From positions 1 to 64,000 of the forward strand of contig JAFAWY010000052.1 in the NCBI GenBank assembly GCA_019241525.1: a DNA stretch of 64,000 nt, written 5' to 3'. Positions 1-9,492 of the stretch are shown here, one piece after another. This DNA comes from Pseudonocardiales bacterium (GTDB taxonomy: Bacteria > Actinomycetota > Actinomycetes > Mycobacteriales > Pseudonocardiaceae). The translations under genes and the position numbers were made by a program. Every line of letters begins with the position of its first letter. Within the stretch, counting starts at the first letter, position 1. The notes beneath the pieces were generated by a model. The model searched no databases. It was given only the letters and a program-made list of their open reading frames with translations, and was not told where the DNA came from.

Positions 1-1143
1 ACGCGCAACGCCTTCGACGTAGGCACCGCGCTGGCCGACTCCCTACTCGAACGCCACCGCGCCGACACCGGTGACTGGCCCACCTCGGTGGGTCTCACCA
101 TCTGGGGTACCAGTGCTATGCGCACCCAGGGCGATGACATCGCTGAGGTGCTGGCGCTGCTGGGTGTGCGCCCGATCTGGGACGATGCCTCCCGCCGGGT
201 CACCGGCCTGGAGGTGATCGGGCTCGCTGAGCTCGGCCGGCCCCGCATCGACGTGGTGCTGCGCATCTCCGGCTTCTTTCGGGACGCCTTCCCGCACGTG
301 GTCGCGCTGCTCGACGATGCGATCACCGCCGTCGCGATGCTGGACGAGCCGGCGGAGCAGAATTTCCTCGCCGCGCACTACCGGGCTGATCTCGCCGCAC
401 ACGGCGACGACCGGCGAGCCCGCACGCGGATCTTCGGGTCCAAACCCGGCGCGTACGGCGCCGGACTGCTGCCGCTGATCGACAGCCGGGACTGGCGCAC
501 CGACGCTGACCTCGCCGAGGTCTACGCCACCTGGGGTGGTTACGCCTACGGGCGGGGACTCGACGGCATCGCGGCGCGCCAAGACATGGAACACGCCTTC
601 CGACGCGTCACGGTAGCCGCGAAGAATGTCGACACCCGCGAGCACGACATCGCCGATTCTGATGACTACTTCCAGTACCACGGCGGGATGGTGGCCATGG
701 TCCGGTCCCTGACTGGACACAGTCCGGGCGCCTATATCGGTGACTCCGCGGTGCCGCACGCGGTCAAGACCCGCTCCCTCGCTGAAGAGACCCGCCGGGT
801 CTTCCGCTCCCGTGTGGTCAACCCGCGCTGGATCGCCGCTATGCAGCGGCACGGGTACAAGGGCGCTTTCGAGCTGGCCGCCACTGTGGATTATCTCTTC
901 GGCTTCGACGCCACCGCCGGCGTGGTTGAGGACTGGATGTATCACCAGCTGGCGGAGTCCTACATCCTTGATCCCGGCGTGCAGCAGTTCCTGCGGCGGT
1001 CCAATCCCTGGGCGCTGCGTGGGATGACCGAACGGCTCCTCGAGGCGGCCGACCGGGGCTTGTGGGCACAGCCTGACCCGGCTGACCTCGACGCGCTGAG
1101 AACGGTTTATCTGGATCTTGAGGGTGACCTAGAAGGGCCGTGA
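1..1143 (+). CDS. cobN: Cobaltochelatase subunit CobN, C-terminal part (5' end outside window)
   Basis: The reading frame is open from base 1 and ends at TGA 1141-1143, giving the last 380 residues of a protein whose family is about 1200 residues. Recognisable CobN/BchH segments are [20 protein letters not shown] near residue 32 and [14 protein letters not shown] near residue 84, then [14 protein letters not shown]. CobN is the large subunit of the ATP-dependent chelatase that inserts cobalt into hydrogenobyrinic acid a,c-diamide in the late-cobalt route. Its partner motor is probably the chlI/chlD fusion at 2552. The gene is convergent with the M15-like gene 20 bases downstream. Confidence 0.93.
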   Translation, partial: TRNAFDVGTALADSLLERHRADTGDWPTSVGLTIWGTSAMRTQGDDIAEVLALLGVRPIWDDASRRVTGLEVIGLAELGRPRIDVVLRISGFFRDAFPHVVALLDDAITAVAMLDEPAEQNFLAAHYRADLAAHGDDRRARTRIFGSKPGAYGAGLLPLIDSRDWRTDADLAEVYATWGGYAYGRGLDGIAARQDMEHAFRRVTVAAKNVDTREHDIADSDDYFQYHGGMVAMVRSLTGHSPGAYIGDSAVPHAVKTRSLAEETRRVFRSRVVNPRWIAAMQRHGYKGAFELAATVDYLFGFDATAGVVEDWMYHQLAESYILDPGVQQFLRRSNPWALRGMTERLLEAADRGLWAQPDPADLDALRTVYLDLEGDLEGP

Positions 1144-1162
1144 CCGCGCGGTCAGTGCTGCG

Positions 1163-2044
1163 TCAGCGCCCATCGACGCTGAAATGGCCGAAGTTCACCG
1201 GTCCTGGCCAGCGGCCGCCCCATTTCCACTTCGCTGCCTCGAATGCCCGCACTACCGGCCCGCCGTCAAGGATCATGCCCGAGCGGACGCGGTCGCGACT
1301 GAGGTAGGACGACGCCAGCTCAGGTACCACCAGGTCGCCATTGACGTACGGGTTGTGGAACGGGTTGATGTCGATGGCCAACCCGAAAGCCTGTGCCGGC
1401 CATTGGGTCTGACCGCGTCCTGCGTGGCAGATGAATCCCTCGGTGTTGTTCCGGTCGCCGGTCGGCGGCAGGTTCAGCTCGGCTTCCGGTGAGATGTGCA
1501 TCTGCTCCAACGGGAAACCGGCGTTGAACAACTTCCGGAACACGTCGATGACCGCTTGCGCCGCTGAGGCGTTAACCAGCATCTCGCCGGTATGTGCGCG
1601 GGCGTCGAAACCCCGAAATGACATGGTGAGGTAGCGCAGCTGTTCCGGTTTCACCGGGCAGATCGGTTTCCAGCTGCTGCGGGCCAGTACCTCCGGGGAT
1701 ACCGGATTTATCGCCGACTGGAAGGTATTTGAGGTCGGTGGGGGAAGCCGGTCGGCGGTGGGGAACCGGCGGTCGATCAGCGCCGGGGGCGTCGATCGCA
1801 CCACGCCGTACCCGTCTTTACGCCGGGGCAACGGAGTCGCGCCCACGATCCAAGTTTGCGCCTGCCCGGGCGGGGTCTTCGGCTGTGCGGCAGACCCTGC
1901 CGGCGTCCTCAAGGCGGACGCAGGGATCTGCTGCGCAGTAGGAATCTGGTGGTAGGCAGCACCATGACCGCTCATCAGGATTGCACCAGCGAGCAACCCG
2001 CTCAGGTACCTCCTGACGATGAGTCGCCGGCCTCGGTGCTGCAT
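1163..2044 (-). CDS. Secreted M15C-type D,D-carboxypeptidase-like protein, probably inactive
   Basis: The N terminus has basic residues then a hydrophobic stretch (YLSGLLAGAILMSG), so it is probably exported. The C-terminal half follows the M15C peptidase family: GFDARAHTGEMLVNA, then NNTEGFICHAG, AFGLAIDINPFHNPYVNGD and WKWGGRWPGPVNFGHF. In active members the zinc ligands are His in an HAYG..D motif, that Asp, and a late His, with an acidic catalyst three residues before the late His. Here the first His reads Gln (QAFG) and the acidic residue reads Asn (NFGH). The start is ATG 2044; a GTG one codon upstream is possible, and no clear ribosome site is visible. It is divergent from the GNAT gene. 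Confidence 0.75.
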   Translation of the reverse strand: MQHRGRRLIVRRYLSGLLAGAILMSGHGAAYHQIPTAQQIPASALRTPAGSAAQPKTPPGQAQTWIVGATPLPRRKDGYGVVRSTPPALIDRRFPTADRLPPPTSNTFQSAINPVSPEVLARSSWKPICPVKPEQLRYLTMSFRGFDARAHTGEMLVNASAAQAVIDVFRKLFNAGFPLEQMHISPEAELNLPPTGDRNNTEGFICHAGRGQTQWPAQAFGLAIDINPFHNPYVNGDLVVPELASSYLSRDRVRSGMILDGGPVVRAFEAAKWKWGGRWPGPVNFGHFSVDGR

Positions 2045-2084
2045 CACCGCGCCACGATGTCAGATGGTCTGGTAGGCAGGAGCG

Positions 2085-2549
2085 GTGGACCACACCGTGC
2101 TACACCGCAGACTCGCCGCTGACCTGTCGACGTCCATGGTTTATGCCCTCCTGCGGTTGCGGGTCGAGGTGTTAGTCGTCGAGCAGGGCCGCCCTTACCA
2201 AGAACTCGATGGCCTTGACCTGCACCGGACGACCCGGCATTACTGGCTTGCGCCACCCGACGCGATCGAGGACCCGCAAGCCACCCTGCGCCTGGAGGAG
2301 CCGGCTCACTGTCAGTTCCGTATCGGGAGGATCTGCGCCGTGTCGCAGGCTCGGTGCCACGGTGCGGTGGAGCGGTTGATCGAGGCTGCGCTGGGGGAGA
2401 TCGGCGATGCGCCTTGCCTGTTCGACGCGCAGCCCGACCACATCGAGATGTTCGCTGCTTTCGGCTTCGTGGTCGAAGAAGCACAGTTCACTGACGACGA
2501 CGTTCCGCGGGTGCCGATGCGCCGCGACGCGTCGGCGCGGAATCGCTGA
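2085..2549 (+). CDS. GNAT-family (ElaA-like) N-acetyltransferase
   Basis: A 154-residue protein. The middle has the GNAT pattern [20 protein letters not shown] followed by [16 protein letters not shown], which resembles ElaA-type acetyltransferases (family knowledge). The acetyl-CoA loop is degenerate relative to the usual Q/RxxGxG/A. It lies 2 bases before the chelatase fusion gene, so it is probably co-transcribed with it. The same pairing is known in mycobacteria (Rv2851c-Rv2850c). The substrate is unknown, and a role in cobalamin synthesis is only suggested by position. Confidence 0.75.
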   Translation: MDHTVLHRRLAADLSTSMVYALLRLRVEVLVVEQGRPYQELDGLDLHRTTRHYWLAPPDAIEDPQATLRLEEPAHCQFRIGRICAVSQARCHGAVERLIEAALGEIGDAPCLFDAQPDHIEMFAAFGFVVEEAQFTDDDVPRVPMRRDASARNR

Positions 2550-2551
2550 CC

Positions 2552-4495
2552 ATGACGACGGCCCGCTACCCGTTCTCGGCAATTGTTGGGCATGACGAAC
2601 TCCGGCTCGCACTGCTGCTGACCGCGGTGCACCCGGGAATCGGTGGGGTGCTCATCCGTGGGGAGAAGGGCACCGCGAAGTCGACGGTCGTACGCGCACT
2701 GTCTGCATTGCTGCCTGCGGTGACCGCGGTGGCGGGATGCCGCTTCAGTTGCGACCCGCAGTTCCCCGATGTCTTCTGCCCAGACGGGCCGCACACCGCC
2801 GCGAGCGGACCGGACCTCCGTCCTGCGAAGCTGGTCGAACTGCCGGTCGGGGCCACCGAGGACCGCCTGGTGGGGTCGCTTGATCTGCAGCGCGCGCTCA
2901 ACGAAGGCGTGTCGGCCTACCAGCCCGGGCTGCTCGCCGCGGCGCACCGCGGCGTGCTGTACGTCGATGAGGTCAACTTGCTGGCCGATCACCTCGTCGA
3001 TGTGCTGCTCGATGCCGCCGCGATGGGCCGCGCCCACGTCGAGCGCGATGGCGTGTCGGTCTCGCACGCTGCTTCTTTCCTCCTGGTCGGCACCATGAAC
3101 CCGGAGGAGGGGGAGCTGCGCCCGCAGTTGCTGGACCGGTTCGGGCTGACCGTGGAGGTGGCCGCCTCCCGCGATGTCCAGACGCGGGCCGAGGTAGTCC
3201 GCCGCCGGTTGAGCTACGAGGCGGATCCGGCCGGTTTCGCGGCAAGCTGGCAAGCTCACGACGCTGCTCTGGCCGGCCGGATCGTGGCGGCCCGCAGCGC
3301 GTTGCCGCAGGTGGCACTGCCGGATAGCGAGCTACGCCAGATCGCCTCGGTATGCGCCGCGTTCGACGTCGACGGGATGCGCGCTGACCTGGTCCTGGCC
3401 CGCACCGCGCTGGCGCATGCGGCCTGGCGTGGAGCTAGCGCGGTAGCGGAGGAGGACATCAGAGTCGCCGCGGTTCTCGCGTTGCCGCACCGCCGCCGCC
3501 GTGACCCGTTCGACGAACCCGGTCTGGACCGCGAGCAACTAGAAGATGCCTTGCGCAACACCGATCACTCGCCCGACGATCCCCCCGACAAGCCGCCCTC
3601 CGGTGGCGTTCCCCCTGACAGCGCCAAACCCGACGGCGCCCGCCCTGATGGTGCCTGTCCCGACATTTCTCCAGGTCTGTCGGAGCGGGTGGACAGGCCG
3701 AGGGAGGCGTTCCGGCCGCGGGTGCTGGTGGTACCGGGAGTGGGCGCCGGGGCTCCGGGACGACGATCGACCGCCCGGACCAGCACCGGACGCACGGTCC
3801 GCGCCGCGCAGTCGGAGGGCAGCGGGTTGCACGTGCTGGCGACCCTGGCTGCGGCTGCGCCGCATCAGCGTGATCGGGGACGCCGGGGTTCCGGTCTGGT
3901 AGTGCAGCCCGGCGACATCCGCTTGGCAGTGCGCGAGGGCCGGGAATCCAACCTGGTGCTGTTCGCCGTTGACGCGTCCGGCTCCATGGCGGCCCGGTCC
4001 CGGATGTCCGCGGTCAGCGGCGCGGTGCTGTCCCTGCTCCTGGATGCCTACCAGCGGCGGGACAAGGTGGGTCTGATCAGCTTCCGGGGTGCGCAGGCGC
4101 AGCTAGTGCTGCCACCGACGTCAGCAGTGGACGCAGCTGCCGCCCGGCTGCGCTCCCTGCGTACCGGTGGACGCACGCCGCTGGCGGCGGGCCTGCTGTG
4201 CGCGGGTCGCGTGCTGGCCGCAGAGCGGTTGCGCGATCCCGCTCGCCGGGCGTTGCTCGTGGTGCTCACCGACGGCCGGGCTACCTGCGGGGGGATGGAC
4301 ACCGCGCTAGCCGCGGCAGGCCTGCTGCGCCGCGATGGGGTGGCCTCGATCGTGGTGGACTGCGAGTCCGGGCCGATCCGGCTCGGGCTACCCGACCGGA
4401 TCGCGATCGCGATGGGCGGTGGGTGTGTCCGATTGGAACAGCTGTCGGCCGACGCGGTAGCCGGTGTAGTCCGGACCGCCCGGGAAGCTGCGTAA
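2552..4495 (+). CDS. Magnesium/cobalt chelatase motor subunit, ChlI-ChlD fusion
   Basis: 647 residues. The N-terminal AAA+ domain has Walker [10 protein letters not shown] near residue 36 and a Walker B region YVDEVNLL near residue 134, followed by [20 protein letters not shown] (sensor region). A Pro/Asp-rich linker spans about 340-420. The C-terminal VWA domain has the MIDAS motif DASGSM near residue 473 and VLTDGRAT near residue 573. Such fusions combine the ChlI and ChlD subunits of magnesium chelatase. No chlorophyll genes are present and cobN is adjacent, so I infer that it powers CobN in the role of CobS/CobT. Confidence 0.9.
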   Translation: MTTARYPFSAIVGHDELRLALLLTAVHPGIGGVLIRGEKGTAKSTVVRALSALLPAVTAVAGCRFSCDPQFPDVFCPDGPHTAASGPDLRPAKLVELPVGATEDRLVGSLDLQRALNEGVSAYQPGLLAAAHRGVLYVDEVNLLADHLVDVLLDAAAMGRAHVERDGVSVSHAASFLLVGTMNPEEGELRPQLLDRFGLTVEVAASRDVQTRAEVVRRRLSYEADPAGFAASWQAHDAALAGRIVAARSALPQVALPDSELRQIASVCAAFDVDGMRADLVLARTALAHAAWRGASAVAEEDIRVAAVLALPHRRRRDPFDEPGLDREQLEDALRNTDHSPDDPPDKPPSGGVPPDSAKPDGARPDGACPDISPGLSERVDRPREAFRPRVLVVPGVGAGAPGRRSTARTSTGRTVRAAQSEGSGLHVLATLAAAAPHQRDRGRRGSGLVVQPGDIRLAVREGRESNLVLFAVDASGSMAARSRMSAVSGAVLSLLLDAYQRRDKVGLISFRGAQAQLVLPPTSAVDAAAARLRSLRTGGRTPLAAGLLCAGRVLAAERLRDPARRALLVVLTDGRATCGGMDTALAAAGLLRRDGVASIVVDCESGPIRLGLPDRIAIAMGGGCVRLEQLSADAVAGVVRTAREAA

Positions 4496-4522
4496 ACACC
4501 ACGCCTGCCCGAAGGAGTGCCC

Positions 4523-5137
4523 ATGCCCCACGGCGTACCGGTGACTGTCCCGGATGATGGGCTGTCCACCCGGCAGCGGCGGAACCGGCCGCTGCTGATC
4601 GTCCATACCGGAGCGATGAAGGGCAAGTCCACGGCTGCCTTCGGCCTGGCGTTGCGGGGCTGGAGCGCAGGCTGGTCGACCGGAGTGTTCCAGTTCGTCA
4701 AGTCGGCGAAGTGGAAGGTGGGGGAGGAGGCCGCATTCCGGGCTCTGCACGACGTCCACCAGCGCACCGGGCAGGGCGGGCCGGTCGAGTGGCACAAAAT
4801 GGGCCAGGGCTGGTCCTGGGCGCGCAAGCAGGGCACTCCCGACGATCACGCTGCCGCCGCAGCGCAGGGTTGGGCGGAGATCGCCCGCCGGTTGGCCGCG
4901 CAGGTGCACGACCTGTACGTGCTCGACGAATTCACCTATTGCCTGCACTGGGATTGGGTGGACACCACCGAGGTGCTGACCACCCTTGCTGATCGGCCCG
5001 GCAGGCAGCACGTCGTGATCACTGGCCGCAACGCGCCGCAGGCGCTGCTCGACGCGGCCGACCTGGTGGTAGAGATGACCAAGATCAAACACCCGATGGA
5101 TGTCGGCCAGAAAGGCCAACGGGGTATTGAGTGGTGA
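4523..5137 (+). CDS. cobO: Corrinoid adenosyltransferase CobO (BtuR/CobA-type)
   Basis: 204 residues. It transfers the adenosyl group from ATP to the cobalt of cob(I)yrinic acid a,c-diamide. The phosphate-binding loop GAMKGKSTAAFG lies near residue 30. Family segments FQFVKSAKWKVGEE, LYVLDEFTYCLHW and VITGRNAPQALLDAADLVVEM follow. ATG 4523 is chosen because GAAGGAG (4511-4517) lies 5 bases upstream; an in-frame GTG at 4517 overlaps that site and is less likely. The end overlaps cobB by a GTGA junction. Confidence 0.94.
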   Translation: MPHGVPVTVPDDGLSTRQRRNRPLLIVHTGAMKGKSTAAFGLALRGWSAGWSTGVFQFVKSAKWKVGEEAAFRALHDVHQRTGQGGPVEWHKMGQGWSWARKQGTPDDHAAAAAQGWAEIARRLAAQVHDLYVLDEFTYCLHWDWVDTTEVLTTLADRPGRQHVVITGRNAPQALLDAADLVVEMTKIKHPMDVGQKGQRGIEW

Positions 5138-6474
5138 CGCGGCACTCACGGGTACTCATCTCCGCCCCGGCTTCCGGCTCCGGCAAGACCACCGTCGCCA
5201 CCGGGTTGATGGCTGCGCTGCGCCGCCGGGGCACCACCGTGGCTGCGTTCAAAGTTGGCCCGGATTACATCGATCCGGGCTACCATGCGCTGGCTACCGG
5301 GCGCCCGGGCCGCAACCTCGACCCCGTGCTGGTGGGCGCCCAGCGCATCGCGCCGCTGGCCGCCCACGGCGCAACCGCGGCACAGGTCGCGGTCGTCGAG
5401 GGCGTGATGGGGCTGTTCGACGGCCGCGCCGGCACTGCTGGTCACGGATCCACCGCGCACGTCGCAGCCCTCCTGGCGGCTCCCGTCCTGCTGGTCGTTG
5501 ACGTGCGCGGGCAGGGCCGCAGCCTCGCGGCGCTGCTGCACGGGTTCCGATCGTTCGACGCGAGCGTCTGGATCGCCGGGGTGGTGCTCAACCAGGTCGG
5601 CTCAGCACGCCACGAGCAAACTTGCCGGGACGCGTGCGCGGAGGTGGGTCTACCGGTGCTGGGTGCACTGCGGCGCGACGACGCGCTCGCAGTGCCGTCA
5701 CGGCATCTGGGACTGGTCACCGCTGCCGAGCACGCCGCAGCAGCGGGTGTGGTAGCACGCTGGGCCGACGCGGTGGCCGCACAGGTGGATCTGGACGCTG
5801 TGCTGTCCCTCGCCGCGCCCGCGCCGTCAACGCCGCGCTGGGAGGCCGAGGCTGAGGTCACCCGGACAGCCGGGGAACCGGTCGTGGCGATGGCCGGGGG
5901 ACCAGCATTCACTTTCGGCTACGCCGAGCACGCTGATCTCCTCGCCGCCGCCGGTGCCACCATCGCGGTCTTCGACCCGCTACGTGACGAGTCGTTGCCA
6001 CCCGGTGCGGCGGGCATGGTGTTACCTGGCGGGTTCCCGGAGTGTCACACCGAGGAGCTGTCGGCCAATGTGGCGCTGCGCGCCGAAATTCACGCTCTGG
6101 TTCGCTGTGGCGCCCCGGTGCACGCCGAATGCGGTGGGCTGCTGTATCTATGCCGCTCGGTGGATGGTGCCCCGATGTGCGGGGTGCTCGACGCTCAGGC
6201 GTCGATGACAGGGCAGCTGGTACTTGGCTACCGCGACGCCGTCGCGTTGCGCGGCTCGGTGCTGCACCGTGAGGGTGACCGGGTCAGCGGCCACGAATTC
6301 CACCGCACCACCGTCACGCCCCGCGCTGGCGAACCGGCCTGGGGGTGGAGGGGTGCGCCGCCCGAAGGCTTCGTTAAAGGCGGGGTGCACGCGTCGTTCC
6401 TGCACACCCACCCAGCAGCGCATCCGGCTGCGGTGGCACGCTTCGTAGCAAGCTGCGCGAAGGGCACGCCGTGA
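5134..6474 (+). CDS. cobB: Cobyrinate/hydrogenobyrinate a,c-diamide synthase
   Basis: 446 residues. The N-terminal domain begins with ISAPASGSGKTTVATG, the dethiobiotin-synthetase-like ATP-binding loop, followed by FKVGPDYIDPGYH. The C-terminal glutaminase-like domain has LPGGFPECH and HAECGGLLYL, whose Cys near residue 332 is the expected amidotransferase nucleophile. It amidates the a and c carboxylates using glutamine and ATP. GTG 5134 forms a GTGA overlap with the cobO stop; GTG 5131 is an alternative. The usual length matches. Confidence 0.94.
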   Translation: MTRHSRVLISAPASGSGKTTVATGLMAALRRRGTTVAAFKVGPDYIDPGYHALATGRPGRNLDPVLVGAQRIAPLAAHGATAAQVAVVEGVMGLFDGRAGTAGHGSTAHVAALLAAPVLLVVDVRGQGRSLAALLHGFRSFDASVWIAGVVLNQVGSARHEQTCRDACAEVGLPVLGALRRDDALAVPSRHLGLVTAAEHAAAAGVVARWADAVAAQVDLDAVLSLAAPAPSTPRWEAEAEVTRTAGEPVVAMAGGPAFTFGYAEHADLLAAAGATIAVFDPLRDESLPPGAAGMVLPGGFPECHTEELSANVALRAEIHALVRCGAPVHAECGGLLYLCRSVDGAPMCGVLDAQASMTGQLVLGYRDAVALRGSVLHREGDRVSGHEFHRTTVTPRAGEPAWGWRGAPPEGFVKGGVHASFLHTHPAAHPAAVARFVASCAKGTP

Positions 6475-7202
6475 CGGTGGAGCTGATCGGTATCGGGGTA
6501 GGTCCCGGGGATCCGGACCTGCTGACCGTCGCGGCCGTGCGCGAGCTGTCCGCCGCGGGGCGGGTGTTCGTGCCGGTGATGGCGCCCGACACGCCGGGCC
6601 GGGCGGAAGCCGTGGTACGGGCGCACCTGACGCATGACCGTATCGAACGGTTGGTGTTCGCCCTCAACGACGGCGTCGACGGTCCGCAGCGCCGGCGCCA
6701 CGACTGCTGGGATGCGGCGGCCACCCGCCTGGTGGCATACCTGCGCGAGCACGCCGGGAGCGCCGCCTTCGCCACGCTCGGTGACCCGTCGATGTACTCC
6801 ACCTTCGGCTACCTCGCCCAGACCGTCCGCGAGCTGCTGCCCGGTGTGCAGATCCGCACCGTCCCGGGCATCACCGCGATGCAAGCTGCCGCCAGCGCCG
6901 TTGGCCTCACCCTGGTCGAGGGTGCCGAACCGCTGACCCTGCTGCCGCTGACTCGGGACCTCGAGACGTTGGATGACGCGCTGGCCCGCGGTGGGGCAGT
7001 CATCGCCTACAAGGGCGGGCGCCGGCTGGCGCAGCTGCGGGAGCGAGTCGCTGCTGCCGGTGCGCTGGACCGCGCCTGGTGCGCCGAGCACCTGGGCACC
7101 CCCCACGAGCGGATCACCCCGCTGGCGCACACCCACACCGCGGGTTACCTGTCGACGGTGGTGGTCCTGCCGCCGCGCGGCGGCCGGGGAGCGCAGCTGT
7201 GA
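6471..7202 (+). CDS. cobI: Precorrin-2 C20-methyltransferase
   Basis: 243 residues of the tetrapyrrole (corrin) methylase fold. GIGVGPGDPDLLT near the N terminus is the first SAM/substrate loop, FATLGDPSMYSTFGYL near residue 102 and VPGITAMQAAASA near residue 129 are characteristic of the CobI/CbiL subgroup. It methylates C20 of precorrin-2, or of cobalt-factor II in early-cobalt organisms. GTG 6471 overlaps the cobB stop by four bases, and cbiD follows with the same overlap. Confidence 0.92.
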   Translation: MTVELIGIGVGPGDPDLLTVAAVRELSAAGRVFVPVMAPDTPGRAEAVVRAHLTHDRIERLVFALNDGVDGPQRRRHDCWDAAATRLVAYLREHAGSAAFATLGDPSMYSTFGYLAQTVRELLPGVQIRTVPGITAMQAAASAVGLTLVEGAEPLTLLPLTRDLETLDDALARGGAVIAYKGGRRLAQLRERVAAAGALDRAWCAEHLGTPHERITPLAHTHTAGYLSTVVVLPPRGGRGAQL

Positions 7203-8338
7203 CCGGGCCACCGCTGCGCGAGCCGGATCTGCCGCGTACGGCGAAGATGCGGCCGAAGGCGCTGCGTACCGGGTTTAGCACCGGTGCCTGCTCAGCTGCT
7301 GCGGCCAAGGCTGCCGTGGCGGCTCTGAGTGGCACCCTGGTGCGGGTCGTGAGCATTCCCTTCCCTTCGGGCGAGCGGTACGAATTTCCCGTGCACTCAC
7401 TACGTCGCCAGGGCCGGACCACCACCGCGGTGGTGGTCAAAGATGCTGGCGACGACCCGGATGTGACCCATGGCGCGCACCTGACTGTCACCGCCAGCTG
7501 GCGCGACGACAGCGAGGTCGTGCTGCACCGTGGCGAGGGAGTGGGGGTGGTGACCCTGCCCGGACTGGGGCTGCCGGTGGGCGAACCGGCGATCAACCCG
7601 GTGCCCCGCCAGATGATCACTGATGCGGTGTACGAGGCGTCCGGCGGGCGGGGCGTCGACGTCACGATCAGCGTGCCTGGCGGGGAGCGGATGGCCCGCA
7701 AGACCACCAACCGCCGCCTGGGCATCGAGGGCGGCATCTCGATTCTGGGCACCACGGGGATTGTCCGCCCCTTCTCCACCGCTTCCTGGCGCGCCTCGGT
7801 GGAGCAAGCGGTTGCGGTGATGGCCGCGCAGAACGTCACCACCCTGGTTTTGGCGACCGGTGGGCGCACCGAGCGGGGTGCGATGGCCCTGCTGCCGCGC
7901 CTGCCCGAAGTGGCCTTCGTAGAGGTCGGTGACTTCACCGGAGCCGCGCTGCGCCGCGCGGTCGAGCATGGATTGGCCGAGGTCGTGTTCGTCGGCATGA
8001 TCGGCAAGCTGACCAAGCTGGCCTCCGGGGTCTTGATGACCCACTACACCCGGTCCAAGGTGGATACCGGTCTGCTGGCCGAGATCACTGCCGCGCACGG
8101 CGGGTGCTCCGAAGACGTAGCGGAGATCCGGAGCGCTCCCACCGCCCGGCGCGCCTACGAGATCTGGGAGGCTGCTGGGTTGCTGCGGTCCTGCGGGGAT
8201 GACATCTGTGCCCGGGTCGCTGACACGCTGCACCGGTTCACCGCCGAGGTCGGTACCGAGCTGCCTGCGAAGGTGGCCATGGTCGACTTCACCGGGCTGC
8301 GCGTGGTCGCCGCGACCGAGCCGGACTGGGTGCAGTGA
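7199..8338 (+). CDS. cbiD: Cobalt-precorrin-5B C1-methyltransferase CbiD
   Basis: 379 residues. It has the CbiD hallmark LRTGFSTGACSAAAAKAA near residue 21, and FPSGERYEFPV, KDAGDDPDVTHGAH and EGGISILGTTGIVRPFS. CbiD methylates C1 in the early-cobalt (anaerobic) route, where CobF acts in the aerobic route. The start is GTG 7199, a GTGA overlap with cobI; upstream in-frame starts would lie deep inside cobI. Its place beside cobN is part of the mixed-pathway signature. I am sure of the family, but not of whether cobalt is already in the ring at this step. Confidence 0.94.
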   Translation: MTGPPLREPDLPRTAKMRPKALRTGFSTGACSAAAAKAAVAALSGTLVRVVSIPFPSGERYEFPVHSLRRQGRTTTAVVVKDAGDDPDVTHGAHLTVTASWRDDSEVVLHRGEGVGVVTLPGLGLPVGEPAINPVPRQMITDAVYEASGGRGVDVTISVPGGERMARKTTNRRLGIEGGISILGTTGIVRPFSTASWRASVEQAVAVMAAQNVTTLVLATGGRTERGAMALLPRLPEVAFVEVGDFTGAALRRAVEHGLAEVVFVGMIGKLTKLASGVLMTHYTRSKVDTGLLAEITAAHGGCSEDVAEIRSAPTARRAYEIWEAAGLLRSCGDDICARVADTLHRFTAEVGTELPAKVAMVDFTGLRVVAATEPDWVQ

Positions 8339-9492
8339 CCATTACCGTCGTCGGCCTGGACGGCGGGGCGCTGCCGCCCGGTGCGGCTCAGGCGCTGGCC
8401 GGTGCGACAGTCGTGGTCGGCGCACCGCACCAGCTCGCCGCCGTGCCGGTGCCGGCGGTGGCCCAGGTACTGGGCCCGACCCAGCTAGACGAGCTGCCCA
8501 GCACGTCCCCGGCCGTGGTGCTGGCCAGCGGCGATCCGGGGTTCTTTGGCATCGTGCGGCTGCTGCGGTCGCGCGGCCTGCGACCCGTGGTGCTACCGGC
8601 CCGATCCACCGTTGCCCAGGCATTCGCGCTGCTGGGCCGGTCGTGGGATGACGCCGCTGTCGTCTCGGCGCACGGGCGATTACTGCGCCGGGCGCTCAAC
8701 GTCTGCCGGGCACGCCCAGCGGTCGCGGTGCTGACCGGGCCGAAGGCGGGTGCCGCCCAGATCAGGGCCGGATTAGCCGGCTGGCGGCGGACCGTGCTGG
8801 TCGCCGAGGACCTCGGTGGCCCCGATGAACGGGTGCGCCCTTACCACGGCGGCCCAGTGCGCGATCCGCATCTGGTGTTGTGCCTGGCTGATGACAACGC
8901 GGTACCGCCGCGGAGCTGGATTGCCGGCGGTGAACCGGTGCCCCCCGCGACCGGTTGGGCGCTGGCCGAGGCAGAGTTTTCCCACCGGGCGGGGCTGATC
9001 ACCAAATCCGAGGTCCGGGCGTTGGCCCTGGCCCGGCTGGCGCCAGGACCGGGACGGTTGGTGTGGGATGTAGGCGCCGGCTGCGGCTCGGTGGGGGTGG
9101 AATGCGCCCGGCTCGGGGCAGCCGTCATCGCCGTCGAGCGCGATCCCGGCCAGTGCGCGCGGCTGGCCGCCAACGCGCACACGCATGGCGTGGACATCCG
9201 GGTGGTCGAAGGCCACGCACCAGCGGTCCTCGACCAGCTTCCGGAACCTGACGCGGTGTTCGTCGGAGGGGGAGGACCGGACGTCGTGCGGGCCGCGGCG
9301 CAAGCTGCGCCGCGCGTCGTCGTCGCAGTGGTCGGACTGGATCGGGTCGCACCGTGCCGGGCAGCGCTGCGGGAGGCAGGTCATCTCGTCGACGGTGTGC
9401 AGCTGGCCGCGTCCAGGTTTGCCGAGCTGCCCGACGGTTCAGTGCGACTGTCGGCCACAAACCCGGTGATCGTGCTCTGGGGCAGCCGATGA
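8335..9492 (+). CDS. cobL: Bifunctional precorrin-6Y methyltransferase/decarboxylase CobL (CbiE-CbiT)
   Basis: 385 residues in two parts. Residues 1 to about 185 are a CbiE-type corrin methylase (VVGLDGG, VVVGAPHQL, LASGDPGFFGIV, STVAQAFALLG). Residues about 200-385 are a CbiT-type Rossmann methyltransferase (GLITKSEVRALALARL, then VWDVGAGCGSVGVE near residue 242 and VFVGGGGPDV). Together they methylate C5 and C15 and remove the ring-C acetate carboxylate. GTG 8335 overlaps cbiD by four bases. The fused arrangement is common in actinobacteria and proteobacteria. Confidence 0.93.
   Translation: MTITVVGLDGGALPPGAAQALAGATVVVGAPHQLAAVPVPAVAQVLGPTQLDELPSTSPAVVLASGDPGFFGIVRLLRSRGLRPVVLPARSTVAQAFALLGRSWDDAAVVSAHGRLLRRALNVCRARPAVAVLTGPKAGAAQIRAGLAGWRRTVLVAEDLGGPDERVRPYHGGPVRDPHLVLCLADDNAVPPRSWIAGGEPVPPATGWALAEAEFSHRAGLITKSEVRALALARLAPGPGRLVWDVGAGCGSVGVECARLGAAVIAVERDPGQCARLAANAHTHGVDIRVVEGHAPAVLDQLPEPDAVFVGGGGPDVVRAAAQAAPRVVVAVVGLDRVAPCRAALREAGHLVDGVQLAASRFAELPDGSVRLSATNPVIVLWGSR

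Noticed and set aside
43-945. 300-codon minus-strand frame opposite cobN
   Set aside because: It is a shadow frame. The plus-strand frame is clearly CobN, and the antisense product matches nothing.
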